Assembly: GCA_015654745.1 (NCBI GenBank)
Contig: JAATGH010000176.1
Span: 1-40,816 of the forward strand
DNA: 40,816 nt
Origin: Enterobacterales bacterium
Lineage (GTDB): Bacteria > Pseudomonadota > Gammaproteobacteria > Enterobacterales > Enterobacteriaceae
Direction: 5' to 3'
Shown: one piece after another, positions 7,952 through 17,417 of the stretch
How positions within the stretch are numbered: the first letter of the stretch is position 1
Layout: each line of letters begins with the position of its first letter
The notes under the pieces: model-generated
Seen by the model: only the letters and a program-made list of their open reading frames with translations
Told to the model about the DNA's origin: nothing
The model's database searches: none
Position numbers and translations under genes: made by a program

Positions 7952-9430
7952 TTGCGCAGTCTTTTATCCGATTTTTTATTATCCCAGCTCGGCGCGCATA
8001 CCGAAGGCCCCATGCACCGCCGGCTGTACGAGTGTATCCGCCTGGCGATCCTTGATGGCGGCATTAGGCCGGGCAGCAGGTTGCCCCCCACGCGTGATTT
8101 GGCAAAAGAGCTTTCGCGCTCGCGCAACACCGTCAGCGCCGCCTATGATCAACTGCTGGCGGAAGGCTATATTTTTACCCGGGCCGGCAGTGGTACCTTT
8201 GTCACCGACCACATGCCCGATGGGGCCATGGCCCGCATCGAGCCCGTATTGCCTGCCTGCGCCCGGCGGGCGGTTGAAGAATTTTCCCACCGCGGTTCGC
8301 ACCTGCTGGCCCACACGGGTGCCTCGCCTCATCAGTGGGGCGCGTTCATGCCGGGCGTTCCTGATGTATCGAGTTTTCCCCATAACCTGTGGCGCCGGAT
8401 TCACTCCCGACTGATCCGGCGTATCAAGCCGGACTACCTGACCTATTCGCGCATGGGCGGCAGTCCTGAGCTGCAGCAGGCGTTGGTGGATTACCTCAGG
8501 GTCGCCCGGTCGGTAAACTGCGTGGCCGAGCAGATCATCATTACCGAAGGCACGCATCAGGCCATCGATTTGCTGGCCAAAATGCTCTGTAACGTTGGCG
8601 ATCGCGCCTGGATTGAAGAGCCAAGCTATTGGGGAATACGTAATGTGCTCGCGATCAACGGCGTGGAGATCGAGCCGGTGGCAGTGGATAGCAGCGGTCT
8701 CAATCCGCCGGAAATGCATAGCGAGAACCCACCGCCGCGGTTAATATGCGTGACACCGTCACATCAATACCCGACCGGCGCGGTAATGAGCCTGCAGCGG
8801 CGCCAACTGCTGCTGTCGTTGGCACAGGAATACGGCGCATGGGTGGTTGAGGATGATTACGATAGTGAATTTCGATTTTCCGGCAACCCGATCCCGGCCT
8901 TGCAAAGCCTGATGCCCGGCGCGCCGGTCATCTATATTGGCACGTTCAGCAAAACGCTTTATCCCGGACTGCGCATTAGCTATATGGTGCTGCCCATGGC
9001 GCTCGCCGGCGAGATGCGGCGTGCGCATTCAGAGCTCTACCGCGGGGGACATTGGATAACCCAGTTGGCTTTGGCCCAATTTATCGCCGAGGGGCATTAT
9101 GCTTCGCATATTCGCCGCATGCGTCTACTGTACGCTAGGCGGCGCACGGCGCTAAGCCGTCTGATTCTGCTTTATCTCGGCCCCGACGCGCTGCGTGACG
9201 ATAGCAACGCGGGGCTGCATCTGGTTATGTCGTTGCCCGATGAGATAGATGATGTTGCCCTGGCGCGCGCGGCAGGCGAAATGGGCGTCTACGTGCGGCC
9301 CCTGTCGAGCTATTACCTCACGGCGCGGCGTAAAAAAGGCTTACTACTGGGATATGCTTGTGTGGAAGAGAACGCCATTGAACCGGCGTTCAAGGTGTTG
9401 CTGGCCTGTCTGGCTCGTCAACACCATTAA
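7952..9430 (+). CDS. MocR/GabR-type regulator (GntR helix-turn-helix plus aminotransferase-like domain)
   Basis: A 492-residue regulator. Residues about 15-85 are a GntR winged helix (LPPTRDLAKELSRSRNTVSA). The rest is a fold-type-I aminotransferase domain with WVVEDDYDSEFRFSG and the PLP-binding lysine in GTFSKTLYPGLRISY. Members bind PLP and act as activators or repressors of adjacent genes. GabR senses GABA and activates gabTD, so divergence from gabT makes that role likely, though PdxR- or TauR-like roles remain possible. The start is TTG at 7952 with AAGGTG six bases upstream; the ATG at 7938 is out of frame. Confidence 0.85.
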   Translation: MRSLLSDFLLSQLGAHTEGPMHRRLYECIRLAILDGGIRPGSRLPPTRDLAKELSRSRNTVSAAYDQLLAEGYIFTRAGSGTFVTDHMPDGAMARIEPVLPACARRAVEEFSHRGSHLLAHTGASPHQWGAFMPGVPDVSSFPHNLWRRIHSRLIRRIKPDYLTYSRMGGSPELQQALVDYLRVARSVNCVAEQIIITEGTHQAIDLLAKMLCNVGDRAWIEEPSYWGIRNVLAINGVEIEPVAVDSSGLNPPEMHSENPPPRLICVTPSHQYPTGAVMSLQRRQLLLSLAQEYGAWVVEDDYDSEFRFSGNPIPALQSLMPGAPVIYIGTFSKTLYPGLRISYMVLPMALAGEMRRAHSELYRGGHWITQLALAQFIAEGHYASHIRRMRLLYARRRTALSRLILLYLGPDALRDDSNAGLHLVMSLPDEIDDVALARAAGEMGVYVRPLSSYYLTARRKKGLLLGYACVEENAIEPAFKVLLACLARQHH

Positions 9431-9796
9431 TAAGCCAATGAGCATATTTCGCGCCGCCATGCCCGGCCGGGAAATCCGTTAATAACGCCCTATACCATAA
9501 TTAATGGCCTGGCTATGGCCGTTACGCACCGATATGACCGCTGCGGCACTCTTTTGGTGCCCAGCGATCATGTCGTGGGCACATTAGCCCGGCGGAGGAA
9601 AAAATTTAAAAAAATCCATGGGATATCAGCCAGTTGAGATTATTGTCTCACCCGGCGTTTTTTAGATGTCAGCGCTAAAAATAGCTTGTGGCGGTTAAAT
9701 CCGGATGGTAAAGATAAGGGATATCGGGCCCGGAGCCACCCAATAGGGGACTAAGCATAATCCGTGCCATAACCTCGTCGGCAAACAAATGCGCCT
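9431..9796. other. gene-free spacer between the MocR regulator and the ABC ATPase gene
   Basis: No coding frame with family similarity was recognised here. The only structure seen is TGAGA-TTATTG-TCTCA (9635-9650), followed by CCCGGCG and six T residues. It could be a weak terminator of the regulator transcript, but the stem has only five pairs. Confidence 0.3.
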
Positions 9797-9815
9797 GCTT
9801 AACTCCCATTAACAG
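9794..9815. promoter_or_regulatory. 14-bp motif copy 2, inside a CCTG..TTAA inverted repeat
   Basis: GCTTAACTCCCATT (9797-9810) is identical to the gabT/gabR intergenic copy. Here it lies within CCTGCTTAA-CTCCCA-TTAACAGG, a near-perfect inverted repeat with one extra base in the left arm. It is about 110 bases upstream of the ATPase start and may bring the ATPase under the gab regulator. Confidence 0.45.
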
Positions 9816-9920
9816 GTCATGGTTTACGTAACGGTCTTAACGCGGCTGGACTGGCGGGTGCAATACCGCCTGACCAGCTGGTTCGCATGCCGCCAAGAGG
9901 TTAAGAGGTCTGATTGTCTT

Positions 9921-11021
9921 ATGAAAAGCTATGTGAGTTTTAAAAATATCCAGAAAACCTATGACGGCGACAAGCTGGTGGTGAAGAATCTCAATCTGGA
10001 TATCGCCGAAGGGGAATTTTTAACATTATTGGGGCCTTCCGGCTCAGGTAAGACCACCAGTTTGATGATGTTGGCCGGATTTGAAACCCCGACCCAGGGG
10101 GAAATATATTTGCACGGCCAACCGCTGCATCACTTACCGCCCCACCAACGTGATATTGGCATGGTATTCCAGAACTATGCGCTGTTCCCTCATATGACGG
10201 TGGCGCAAAATCTGGCGTTTCCATTAACCATCCGCCGGATGAACCGTAGCGACATTAAAGAAAAAGTCGACCGGGTGCTGGATCGGGTGAAGCTGACCGA
10301 GCTGGCCGATCGTTATCCTGCCCAGATGTCAGGGGGCCAGCAGCAGCGCGTGGCGTTGGCGCGCGCGCTGGTGTTTGAGCCAAAGCTGGTCTTGATGGAT
10401 GAACCCTTGGGTGCCTTGGATAAGCAACTGCGGGAACATATGCAAATGGAAATTAAAGCGCTGCATCAGGCGCTGGAACTCACCATTGTTTATGTCACCC
10501 ACGATCAGAGCGAAGCGATGACCATGTCCGATCGGGTAGCGGTGTTTAACGACGGCATCATTCAACAGATAAATAGTCCCAGCACCTTGTACGAAGAACC
10601 GCAAAATGCTTTCGTCGCCCAGTTTATCGGCGAAAACAATAGTCTGCTGGCTACCCAAGCCGGCAGCGATGGGGATTATTATCTGGCCGCTTTGGATAAC
10701 GGTGCCCAATTGCGGGCCTTGAAGGTGCGGCCGAGTTCGCCGGGGCGTAAAATTATGCTGTGCATCCGGCCGGAGCGGGTCAAGATAAACGTTCCGCCCG
10801 CCGCGTTGCCGCCCGATTCACAGCGGATCGGCGCGCGTATCACGCAGTTCATTTACTTGGGGGATCATGTGCGCATGATGACCGAAGTCGCCGGACAGCC
10901 GAATTTTATGGTCAAACTCAGCGCCGCCGAGGTGGACGAGCAATGGCGGGTGGGCAGCGAGGTATGGCTGTCCTGGCATGAACGCCATATGCGGGCGTTA
11001 GACAGCGTCGCCACCCAATGA
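9921..11021 (+). CDS. ABC transporter ATP-binding protein (PotA/YdcT type)
   Basis: A 366-residue cytoplasmic ATPase that would energise import through the permeases at 1546-3672. It carries Walker A (GPSGSGKTT), the Q-loop (MVFQNYALFPHMTV), the signature SGGQQQRVALARAL, Walker B (LVLMDEPLGALD) and the H-loop (YVTHDQSEAM). A C-terminal TOBE-like domain begins at about residue 275. The start at 9921 gives the usual N-terminus (MKSYVSFKNIQKTYDG); the frame from 9819 adds residues outside the family alignment. It is unusual in being separated from its likely partners by gabD, gabT and the regulator, and in lying on the other strand. Confidence 0.88.
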   Translation: MKSYVSFKNIQKTYDGDKLVVKNLNLDIAEGEFLTLLGPSGSGKTTSLMMLAGFETPTQGEIYLHGQPLHHLPPHQRDIGMVFQNYALFPHMTVAQNLAFPLTIRRMNRSDIKEKVDRVLDRVKLTELADRYPAQMSGGQQQRVALARALVFEPKLVLMDEPLGALDKQLREHMQMEIKALHQALELTIVYVTHDQSEAMTMSDRVAVFNDGIIQQINSPSTLYEEPQNAFVAQFIGENNSLLATQAGSDGDYYLAALDNGAQLRALKVRPSSPGRKIMLCIRPERVKINVPPAALPPDSQRIGARITQFIYLGDHVRMMTEVAGQPNFMVKLSAAEVDEQWRVGSEVWLSWHERHMRALDSVATQ

Positions 11022-11136
11022 TAAGGGTGGCTAGACGCTAAGGGCGAATGTATGTTGCTCTCCCGGGGGATTCCCGGGGGCCGTGGTGTCGCCATAAGCG
11101 GATGACGCCAGGCCACAGGCCGCGTTGGGCGCTACG

Positions 11137-11385
11137 CTAGCGCCGGATCAGTCGGTAAACCCACAGCACCACGATGGCGCCGATCACCGCTACGACAAAA
11201 CTGCCGAAATTAAACCCGTCGACTCGACCATGACCAAAGAAAGTACTGATATATCCGCCGACCACCGCGCCGATAATACCCAGCAGCACGGTGACGATAA
11301 GTCCCCCGCCGTCTCGGCCCGGCATAATCCATTTCGCTATGATGCCCGCAATAAGACCAAAAATTATCCAGGATAAAATGCCCAT
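11137..11385 (-). CDS. GlsB/YeaQ/YmgE family small membrane protein
   Basis: An 82-residue, glycine-rich hydrophobic protein. The opening MGILSWIIFGLIAGIIAKW, the PGRDGGG loop and the GAVVGGYI and GAIVVLWVYRLIRR segments are the hallmark of this family, with three membrane helices. The family is called transglycosylase-associated in databases, but no enzymatic role is established; several members are stress-induced. GGGGAG lies just upstream of the ATG. It is a single gene with no operon partner. Confidence 0.9.
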   Translation of the reverse strand: MGILSWIIFGLIAGIIAKWIMPGRDGGGLIVTVLLGIIGAVVGGYISTFFGHGRVDGFNFGSFVVAVIGAIVVLWVYRLIRR

Positions 11386-11540
11386 CGTTACTCCCCTTTT
11401 TTACTGCTAAAGTAGATGCCCGCGGATTACGCTAGTGCATAATTATTAATAAAACCAGAAACCTAGCTTATTATAGACAAAGATCAAACTTTTGTACGAA
11501 ATAAACCTCTTAACGATTCTCGGCGCGGCCACGCAAGTCC

Positions 11541-12221
11541 TTATACCGGCAACGCCTTTAACTCGACAAGACTGAGTTCACCGCCAAATACCGCGCCGGT
11601 ATCAATATAGTATTGGTTATAGTAATTCCGAATGCGATTAAGTGGGGTATGACCAAAAAAGAAATGGGTCGCGCCTGAAATGGTGACGCCGCGCCCGCGC
11701 TGATTGCGGCTAATCCGACGCCGGCTCCACAAGACTTCTTCGGCGGATATCGGCCGTTCGAAGCCATAATCATCCGCAGGGTAGTCCGCATGGGCAATCA
11801 CGATATGCCGGTCGGCCATGGGAATATCGATAACCAGGGGTAGCCGGGCGCAGCGAGTGATCAATCTTTGGGCATTTCTCTGCCCTTCATCTCCCAGGCG
11901 CAAAAACCACGAGCCGCCGTTGGCGAGCCAAAGCCCGTTATCGCCGGTTTGCAGTGCGTCGATGGCCATTTGTTCATGGTTGCCGCGCACGGCGCAAAAC
12001 CACGGTTCGTTCAGTAATTTCAAGCATTGCAGATTTTCCGGCCCGCGATCGATTAAATCCCCCACCGAAATAAGCAAATCATGTTGTTTATTAAATCCGC
12101 GGCGCGCCAATTTATCCAGCAGCAGATCGTAACAGCCGTGCAGATCTCCCACGACAAACAGGCGCTGCCACGCCTCGGGATCGATTTTGCGATACACCGC
12201 GGCGCGCTCCTGGCTGGTCAT
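11541..12221 (-). CDS. PphA/PphB-like metallophosphatase (serine/threonine protein phosphatase)
   Basis: A 226-residue phosphoesterase. The metal-binding motifs of the PPP superfamily appear in order: VVGDLHGCYDLL (about residue 24), SVGDLIDRGPENL (about 52), AVRGNHEQMA (about 79), VIAHADYP and FFFGHTPLN. Size and sequence match enterobacterial PphA/PphB, which remove phosphate from Ser/Thr and some His residues and are linked to the response to misfolded proteins. GGGGGAGG precedes the start. Both PphA and PphB resemble it; the VVGDLHGCYDLL start is closer to PphA. Confidence 0.87.
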   Translation of the reverse strand: MTSQERAAVYRKIDPEAWQRLFVVGDLHGCYDLLLDKLARRGFNKQHDLLISVGDLIDRGPENLQCLKLLNEPWFCAVRGNHEQMAIDALQTGDNGLWLANGGSWFLRLGDEGQRNAQRLITRCARLPLVIDIPMADRHIVIAHADYPADDYGFERPISAEEVLWSRRRISRNQRGRGVTISGATHFFFGHTPLNRIRNYYNQYYIDTGAVFGGELSLVELKALPV

Positions 12222-12305
12222 GGCATGACCTCCCCCTTAAACATCTGGATGCAGTAAGCATAGCAGAATCATGCCCTTCGGGCGCCGGAACGGCGTGAGG
12301 CTGAT

Positions 12306-12325
12306 AAAAAAACCTGTTAAAACAG
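12306..12325 (-). terminator. minus-strand intrinsic terminator upstream of the EamA gene
   Basis: Read on the minus strand, CTGTT-TT-AACAG is followed by GG and seven T residues. It lies upstream of the plus-strand EamA gene, so it can only stop transcripts that come from hutU and run antisense across that gene toward pphA. Confidence 0.55.
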
Positions 12326-12382
12326 CCCGCCGGCAGGCAGCATAGGGTTGACGCTATTATTTACCGCCACCAGGTCTGTTTA

Positions 12383-13234
12383 ATGAATATTCGTTATGCG
12401 CTGATTGCCCTGAACCTTTCCGCCTTTTTTTTCGGTCTGTCCGGTATTTTAGGTAAGCTGGTATCCACCAGTCCGGCGTTTATCGTTTTTGGCCGCGCGG
12501 CGTTTGCCGTCATTGCCTTGTCCTTGCTGATGTCCTGTGGCAAGGGGTTTGGCTGGCAACGGCTTCCCTGGCGCAGCGCCCGGTTGTTGCTGGTATCGAG
12601 CGTTATCCTGGCCGGTCATTGGTTAACCTTTTTTATCTCGGTTAAAGCGGCTGGCGTGGCGGTTGCCACCCTGGGATTCGCCAGTTTCCCGGCCTTTACC
12701 ACCCTATTTGAAAGCCTGGGATTTAACGAGCGAATCAGCCGGGCCGAAATCAGCCTGATCGGTTTGATTTGCCTGGGTCTGATCCTGGTATGTCCCGCGT
12801 TTGATTTGGACAGCGGCAGCACTCGCGGCTTTTTATGGGGCATCGCCTCAGGCGCGCTGCTGGCGTTATTGATCGTTTGCAACCGTATCACCGCCGTCAA
12901 CATCAGGCCGGTACAGGCGGCCTGCGTGCAAAATGGGCTTATTACCCTGCTGATGCTGCCGTTCGCACTGCCTGAATTGCCGCTGGTAAGTCTGCAAGAT
13001 GGGTTCTATCTGGCGTTGCTGGGCGTGTTTTGTACCGCGATAGCCCATAGCCTGATGGTAACCAGCCTGCGCTGGGTCAAGGCCAGGGCCGCCGCGGTGT
13101 TTTTTGCGCTCGAACCGGTGTATGCCATCCTGTTTGCCTGGTGGTGGTTCAACGAGCAGCCGACGCTGCGCATTTGCGCCGGTGCCGCGTTGATTATTTT
13201 TTCAGTGATATTGTATACCCGGCGGAAAAGCTGA
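12383..13234 (+). CDS. EamA/DMT-family inner-membrane transporter
   Basis: A 283-residue protein with about ten hydrophobic helices arranged as two tandem EamA halves. The first runs from MNIRYALIALNLSAFFFGLS to about residue 135 and the second from about residue 145. The second half ends in the typical LEPVYAILFAWWWFNEQPTL followed by a basic tail (YTRRKS). The family exports amino acids or other metabolites, or imports small solutes. The substrate cannot be told from the sequence. The stop is four bases from the convergent hutU stop, so the two transcripts must overlap. It is not an obvious part of the hut pathway. Confidence 0.85.
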   Translation: MNIRYALIALNLSAFFFGLSGILGKLVSTSPAFIVFGRAAFAVIALSLLMSCGKGFGWQRLPWRSARLLLVSSVILAGHWLTFFISVKAAGVAVATLGFASFPAFTTLFESLGFNERISRAEISLIGLICLGLILVCPAFDLDSGSTRGFLWGIASGALLALLIVCNRITAVNIRPVQAACVQNGLITLLMLPFALPELPLVSLQDGFYLALLGVFCTAIAHSLMVTSLRWVKARAAAVFFALEPVYAILFAWWWFNEQPTLRICAGAALIIFSVILYTRRKS

Positions 13235-13237
13235 GCG

Positions 13238-14926
13238 TTATTTGATCATCGGCAGCTTGAGTCCATACTTTTTGGCACAGGCGATGGCGTCCGGATAACC
13301 GGCGTCGGCGTGGCGCATCACGCCGGTCGCCGGGTCGTTCCACAGGACCCTGGCCAGGCGCTCGTCGGCTTTTTCAGTGCCGTCGCAGACAATAACCATG
13401 CCCGCATGCTGTGAAAATCCCATGCCTACGCCGCCGCCGTGATGCAAACTGACCCAGGTCGCGCCGCCGGCGGTGCTGAGCAGCGCATTCAGCAAAGGCC
13501 AATCGGATACCGCATCCGAGCCGTCGCGCATTGACTCGGTTTCCCGGTTTGGCGATGCCACCGAACCACAGTCCAGGTGATCGCGGCCAATGACGATGGG
13601 CGCTTTCAGCGCCCCGCTGCGCACCATTTCGTTAAACGCCAGGCCGGCCAAATGGCGTTCCCCCAGGCCGAGCCAGCAGATCCGCGCCGGCAAACCTTGA
13701 AAGGCGATCCGCTCGCGCGCCATGTCCAGCCAACTGTGCAGTAGCGCGTTATCGGGAAACAGTTCCTTAAGCTTGGCATCGGTTTTATAGATATCCTCAG
13801 GATCCCCGGACAGCGCTACCCAGCGGAACGGACCTTTGCCTTCGCAAAACAAGGGGCGAATATAGGCCGGGACAAATCCGGGGAAGTCAAACGCATTGGC
13901 CACGCCTTCATCAAACGCGACCTGGCGAATATTATTACCATAATCCACCGTCGGCACGCCCATGGCGTGGAATGCCAGCATGGCCTCGACATGGACCGCC
14001 ATGGATTTGCGCGCGGCGCTGATCACGCTGGCCGGATCGTTTTGTTTTGCCTCTTCCCATTGCGCCAGGCTCCAGCCGGACGGCAGATAACCGTTCAGCG
14101 GATCGTGGGCCGACGTTTGATCGGTAACAATATGAGGACGAGAACCCCCGGCGGCGGCGCGTTTAGCAAGCTCAGGCATGATATCGGCCGCGTTGCCCAG
14201 CAACCCAACGGAAATGGCTTCGCCTTTGGCGCAGGCCGCCTCAATCATCTGCAGCGCCTCATCAATATCGTAGGCCTTGCGATCCAGATAACGCGTGCGC
14301 AAGCGGAAATCAATGCGCGATTCCTGGCATTCAATGGCCAGGACGCAGGCACCGGCCAGAACGCCGGCCAGCGGCTGCGCCCCGCCCATGCCGCCCAGTC
14401 CGGCGGTTAAGATCCATTTACCGCGCAAATCGTTGCCGTAATGCTGGCGTCCAGCCTCGGCGAAGGTTTCAAATGTGCCCTGGATGATGCCCTGCGCGCC
14501 GATATAAATCCATGAACCCGCGGTCATTTGGCCATACATCATCAGACCGGCCCGATCCAGCTCGTGAAAATGCTCCCAATTGGCCCAATGCGGTACCAGA
14601 TTAGAGTTGGCGATCATCACCCGCGGCGCATCCACGTGGGTACGAAACACCCCGACCGGCTTGCCGGATTGAACCAATAACGTTTCGTCTTCTTCCAGAT
14701 CGCGCAGGCTCGCCAGTATGGCCTCAAAGCATGGCCAATTGCGCGCGGCTTTACCAATACCGCCATAAACCACCAGATCGTCTGGGCGTTCTGCCACGTC
14801 GGGATCGAGGTTGTTTTGAATCATGCGGTATGGCGCTTCGATCAGCCAGTTTTTACAGGTCAATTCGGTACCGCGCGGTGCGCTGACCGGCCGGGCGACG
14901 GCATTGCTGAAATCATATTTCATCAC
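13238..14926 (-). CDS. hutU: urocanate hydratase HutU
   Basis: A 562-residue NAD-dependent enzyme that hydrates urocanate to imidazolonepropionate, the second step of histidine breakdown. Full length is normal (about 555-565). Recognisable blocks are the start region with [19 protein letters not shown] and [18 protein letters not shown], the nucleotide-binding loop [13 protein letters not shown], and the active-site region near the C-terminus with [18 protein letters not shown] and [15 protein letters not shown]. It lies 24 bases downstream of hutH on the same strand. AGGAA precedes the start codons. It is the last gene of the minus-strand hut block. Confidence 0.96.
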   Translation of the reverse strand: MMKYDFSNAVARPVSAPRGTELTCKNWLIEAPYRMIQNNLDPDVAERPDDLVVYGGIGKAARNWPCFEAILASLRDLEEDETLLVQSGKPVGVFRTHVDAPRVMIANSNLVPHWANWEHFHELDRAGLMMYGQMTAGSWIYIGAQGIIQGTFETFAEAGRQHYGNDLRGKWILTAGLGGMGGAQPLAGVLAGACVLAIECQESRIDFRLRTRYLDRKAYDIDEALQMIEAACAKGEAISVGLLGNAADIMPELAKRAAAGGSRPHIVTDQTSAHDPLNGYLPSGWSLAQWEEAKQNDPASVISAARKSMAVHVEAMLAFHAMGVPTVDYGNNIRQVAFDEGVANAFDFPGFVPAYIRPLFCEGKGPFRWVALSGDPEDIYKTDAKLKELFPDNALLHSWLDMARERIAFQGLPARICWLGLGERHLAGLAFNEMVRSGALKAPIVIGRDHLDCGSVASPNRETESMRDGSDAVSDWPLLNALLSTAGGATWVSLHHGGGVGMGFSQHAGMVIVCDGTEKADERLARVLWNDPATGVMRHADAGYPDAIACAKKYGLKLPMIK

Positions 14927-14950
14927 GGATTCCTATTGTCTCAAATGGGG

Positions 14951-16513
14951 TTAAATACGCGCAGGGGCGTAGCTAGGCAGCAAACTCAACACGTCGGACG
15001 GTACGCTGAATTCCGCGACCCACAGACGCATCGCCTCAATATCGGGCGCCAATAGCCGGTCTTTGGCCAGGAACGCCACCCTGCGACGGATGTCGGTCAA
15101 CTGCTGCTCCAGGATCGTGGAGCTCTGCAGCGGCCGGTTAAAATCAACGCCCTGCGCCGCGGCCATGGCTTCAATGCCCACAACCACCGACGTGTTGAAG
15201 CACATGTCGCCCAGCCGACGGGCGGCAAAAGTGGCCATCGACACATGATCTTCCTGATTGGCGGACGTCGGCAGGCTGTCCACGCTGGCGGGATGGGCCA
15301 GGGATTTATTTTCCGATGCCAGCGCGGCGGCGGTAACCTGGGCAATCATGAAACCGGAATTGACACCGCCTTCTTGTATCAGAAACGGCGGCAAGCCAGA
15401 GAGGCCGGTATCCAGCAATAATGCCAATCGCCGTTCGGAGATAGCGCCGATTTCCGCAATGGCCAGGGCGATAATATCGGCGGCGAACGCTACCGGCTCC
15501 GCGTGAAAATTGCCGCCGGAGATCACTTCGCCGGTATCGGTAAACACCAGTGGATTATCGGATGCGGCATTAGCTTCAATTTGCAGCGTGCGGGCGGCGA
15601 ATCGCAGATTATCCAGACACGCGCCCATCACCTGCGGCACGCAGCGGATGGAATATGGATCCTGTACCCGGCCGCAGTTGGCATGGGAAACCACGATATC
15701 ACTGCCGTCAAGCATGGCGGATACCGCGTGCGCCACCGCGATTTGCCCTGTCTGCCCGCGCGCCTGGTGGATGCGGGCGTCAAAAGGTTTTACCGAGCCT
15801 TTGATGGCTTCCAATGTCAGGGCTCCGGCCACCAGACCGGCGGCGAATGAACGCTCGGCCTCAAACAGACCCACCAGCGCAAGAGAAGTGGATACCTGGG
15901 TGCCGTTTAACAGCGCCAGGCCTTCCTTGGGAGCCAGTTCCACCGGCGTCAGCCCTACCAACGCCAAGCCTTCGCGCGCGCTGATAAGCTGCCCGTTAAC
16001 CCGGACCTGTCCTTCGCCGATCAGCATCAGGGAGAGGTGCGCCAGCGGGGCCAGGTCGCCGGAAGCGCCCACCGAACCTTTAGCGGGAATGCAAGGCATC
16101 ACGCCGGCGTTATAAAGCGCCAGCAGCGCGTCCACCACCGATAGGCGGATACCCGAGTGACCGCGCGCCAAGCTGATGATTTTGCACGCCATCACCAAAC
16201 GTACCACGCTATCGTCCAACAACTGCCCGGTGCCCACGCTATGGGATAAGACCAAGTTACGCTGCAATTCCGCCAGGCGCTCCGCCGGAATGCGCGTTTG
16301 CGCCAGCTTACCAAAGCCGGTGTTGATACCATAGACCACCTCGCCGGTGGCGAGAATCCGTTCCACCGTGCTCTGGGCGGCATTGATAGCATGAGCCGCG
16401 GCGGCATCGAGAGAGAGTACCACTTCGCCGTGATAGATGGCCCGCAGCGTGGCCAGCGAAACCTCGCCCGGCACCAAACAGCATGGACGCAAAGATGTTG
16501 CAGAAGATGACAT
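14951..16513 (-). CDS. hutH: histidine ammonia-lyase HutH
   Basis: A 520-residue lyase that releases ammonia from histidine to give trans-urocanate, the entry step of the pathway. The Ala-Ser-Gly triplet that cyclises to the MIO cofactor is present in [20 protein letters not shown] (about residue 150). Other family blocks are [51 protein letters not shown] and [18 protein letters not shown]. The ATG at 16513 follows AGGAA. The Shine-Dalgarno bases overlap a HutC-type operator (16522-16535), which points to direct control by HutC at this gene. It is upstream of hutU in the same unit. Confidence 0.96.
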   Translation of the reverse strand: MSSSATSLRPCCLVPGEVSLATLRAIYHGEVVLSLDAAAAHAINAAQSTVERILATGEVVYGINTGFGKLAQTRIPAERLAELQRNLVLSHSVGTGQLLDDSVVRLVMACKIISLARGHSGIRLSVVDALLALYNAGVMPCIPAKGSVGASGDLAPLAHLSLMLIGEGQVRVNGQLISAREGLALVGLTPVELAPKEGLALLNGTQVSTSLALVGLFEAERSFAAGLVAGALTLEAIKGSVKPFDARIHQARGQTGQIAVAHAVSAMLDGSDIVVSHANCGRVQDPYSIRCVPQVMGACLDNLRFAARTLQIEANAASDNPLVFTDTGEVISGGNFHAEPVAFAADIIALAIAEIGAISERRLALLLDTGLSGLPPFLIQEGGVNSGFMIAQVTAAALASENKSLAHPASVDSLPTSANQEDHVSMATFAARRLGDMCFNTSVVVGIEAMAAAQGVDFNRPLQSSTILEQQLTDIRRRVAFLAKDRLLAPDIEAMRLWVAEFSVPSDVLSLLPSYAPARI

Positions 16514-16521
16514 AATCTATT

Positions 16522-16535
16522 CCTGTCTATACAAG
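16522..16535. promoter_or_regulatory. HutC operator at hutH (site A)
   Basis: CCTGTCTATACAAG differs from the palindrome CTTGTCTATACAAG upstream of the transporter by one base. All three sites in the hut region share the core TGTCTATACA (here 16524-16533). The site overlaps the hutH ribosome-binding sequence and ends nine bases before the ATG. Confidence 0.75.
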
Positions 16536-16592
16536 TCAAAAGCGCGGAAGCTGTAGGCTAAAAAGGCTTCACGCCGTGATTAATTTCAGTTT

Positions 16593-16613
16593 CTTGACCA
16601 GACGCCGGTCAAG
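16593..16613 (-). terminator. hairpin between the transporter ATPase gene and hutH
   Basis: CTTGACC (16593-16599) and GGTCAAG (16607-16613) form a perfect seven-pair stem with a seven-base loop. On the minus strand it is followed by GAAACTGAAATTA, without a real T-run. It may weaken read-through from the transporter genes or stabilise the 3' end. Confidence 0.35.
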
Positions 16614-16637
16614 GTAAAACCGGCAACCCTATTTAGG

Positions 16638-17417
16638 CTATTCCCGCCCGAGCGTTTCGCTGCGTATCTCCTCGGTGACGTGCGCCTTTAGCGCGGTAAA
16701 TTCCGGCGTAGTCTTTAAAGTATAATCCCGCGGATGAGGAAAATTGACCGCCACTTCGGTTTTTATCCTGCCCGGCCGGGCGCTGAAGATCGCCACCTTG
16801 CCGGCCATAAAAATGGCTTCATCAATATCATGGGTAACGAACAGTACCGTTTTGCGCGACGACTCCCAAATTTTAAGCAGCAATTCCTGCATCAGCACCC
16901 GGGTTTGGTTATCGAGGGCACCGAACGGCTCATCCATCAGCAGTACTTTCGGATCGTTGGCCAACGCCCGGGCAATAGCGGTGCGTTGCTGCATACCACC
17001 GGATAACTGGCGCGGAAAATGCTGTTCGAATCCACGCAGACCGACCCGATCGATAAAGTACTCGCAGCGTTCACGCTGCAACGCCTTGGATAATCCCCGT
17101 TCCCGAAGTCCGAAACAGATATTCTGCTCTACGGTCAGCCATGGAAACAAAGTATAGCTTTGGAATACCATGCCGCGATCCGCACCCGGGCCGTCAATCA
17201 GGCCTCCATCGAGCCAAACCTCGCCGCCGCTGGGTTGGTCCAGCCCGGCGATAATCCGCAGCAATGTGGATTTCCCGCAGCCGGACGGCCCCAGGATGGT
17301 AATAAAATCATTTTCTTCCACCCGATAATCAATAGGCAGCAAGGCTTGGGTTTGCTGCCCGTTCGGGCCTGAAAATACGCGCGACACTTGCCGGATGCTC
17401 AATTTGCTCGGGTTCAT
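16638..17417 (-). CDS. NitT/TauT-family ABC transporter ATP-binding protein in the hut cluster
   Basis: A 259-residue ATPase of the nitrate/sulfonate/taurine importer class. It shows Walker A (GPSGCGKSTLLR), the Q-loop (MVFQSYTLFPWLTV), the signature LSGGMQQRTAIARAL, Walker B (VLLMDEPFGALDNQT) and the H-loop (VTHDIDEAIFM). The start overlaps the permease stop by four bases, indicating translational coupling. The three transporter genes are flanked by hutD and hutH, with HutC-type operators on both sides, so the likely cargo is histidine, urocanate or another imidazole compound. This is inferred from context. Confidence 0.9.
   Translation of the reverse strand: MNPSKLSIRQVSRVFSGPNGQQTQALLPIDYRVEENDFITILGPSGCGKSTLLRIIAGLDQPSGGEVWLDGGLIDGPGADRGMVFQSYTLFPWLTVEQNICFGLRERGLSKALQRERCEYFIDRVGLRGFEQHFPRQLSGGMQQRTAIARALANDPKVLLMDEPFGALDNQTRVLMQELLLKIWESSRKTVLFVTHDIDEAIFMAGKVAIFSARPGRIKTEVAVNFPHPRDYTLKTTPEFTALKAHVTEEIRSETLGRE

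Noticed and set aside
7979-8719. Long minus-strand open frame inside the MocR gene
   Set aside because: It is antisense to a well-conserved coding region, has no family features, and reflects codon bias. Other long antisense frames in gabT, hutH, hutF, nifB and rnfC were rejected for the same reason.
9431-9920. Possible riboswitch or hidden gene in the long spacer
   Set aside because: No conserved aptamer pattern or coding similarity was recognised; only a weak hairpin is visible.
11062-11078. CCCGGG-GGATT-CCCGGG hairpin after the ABC ATPase gene
   Set aside because: The arms are self-palindromic and no T-run follows, so a terminator call is not supported.
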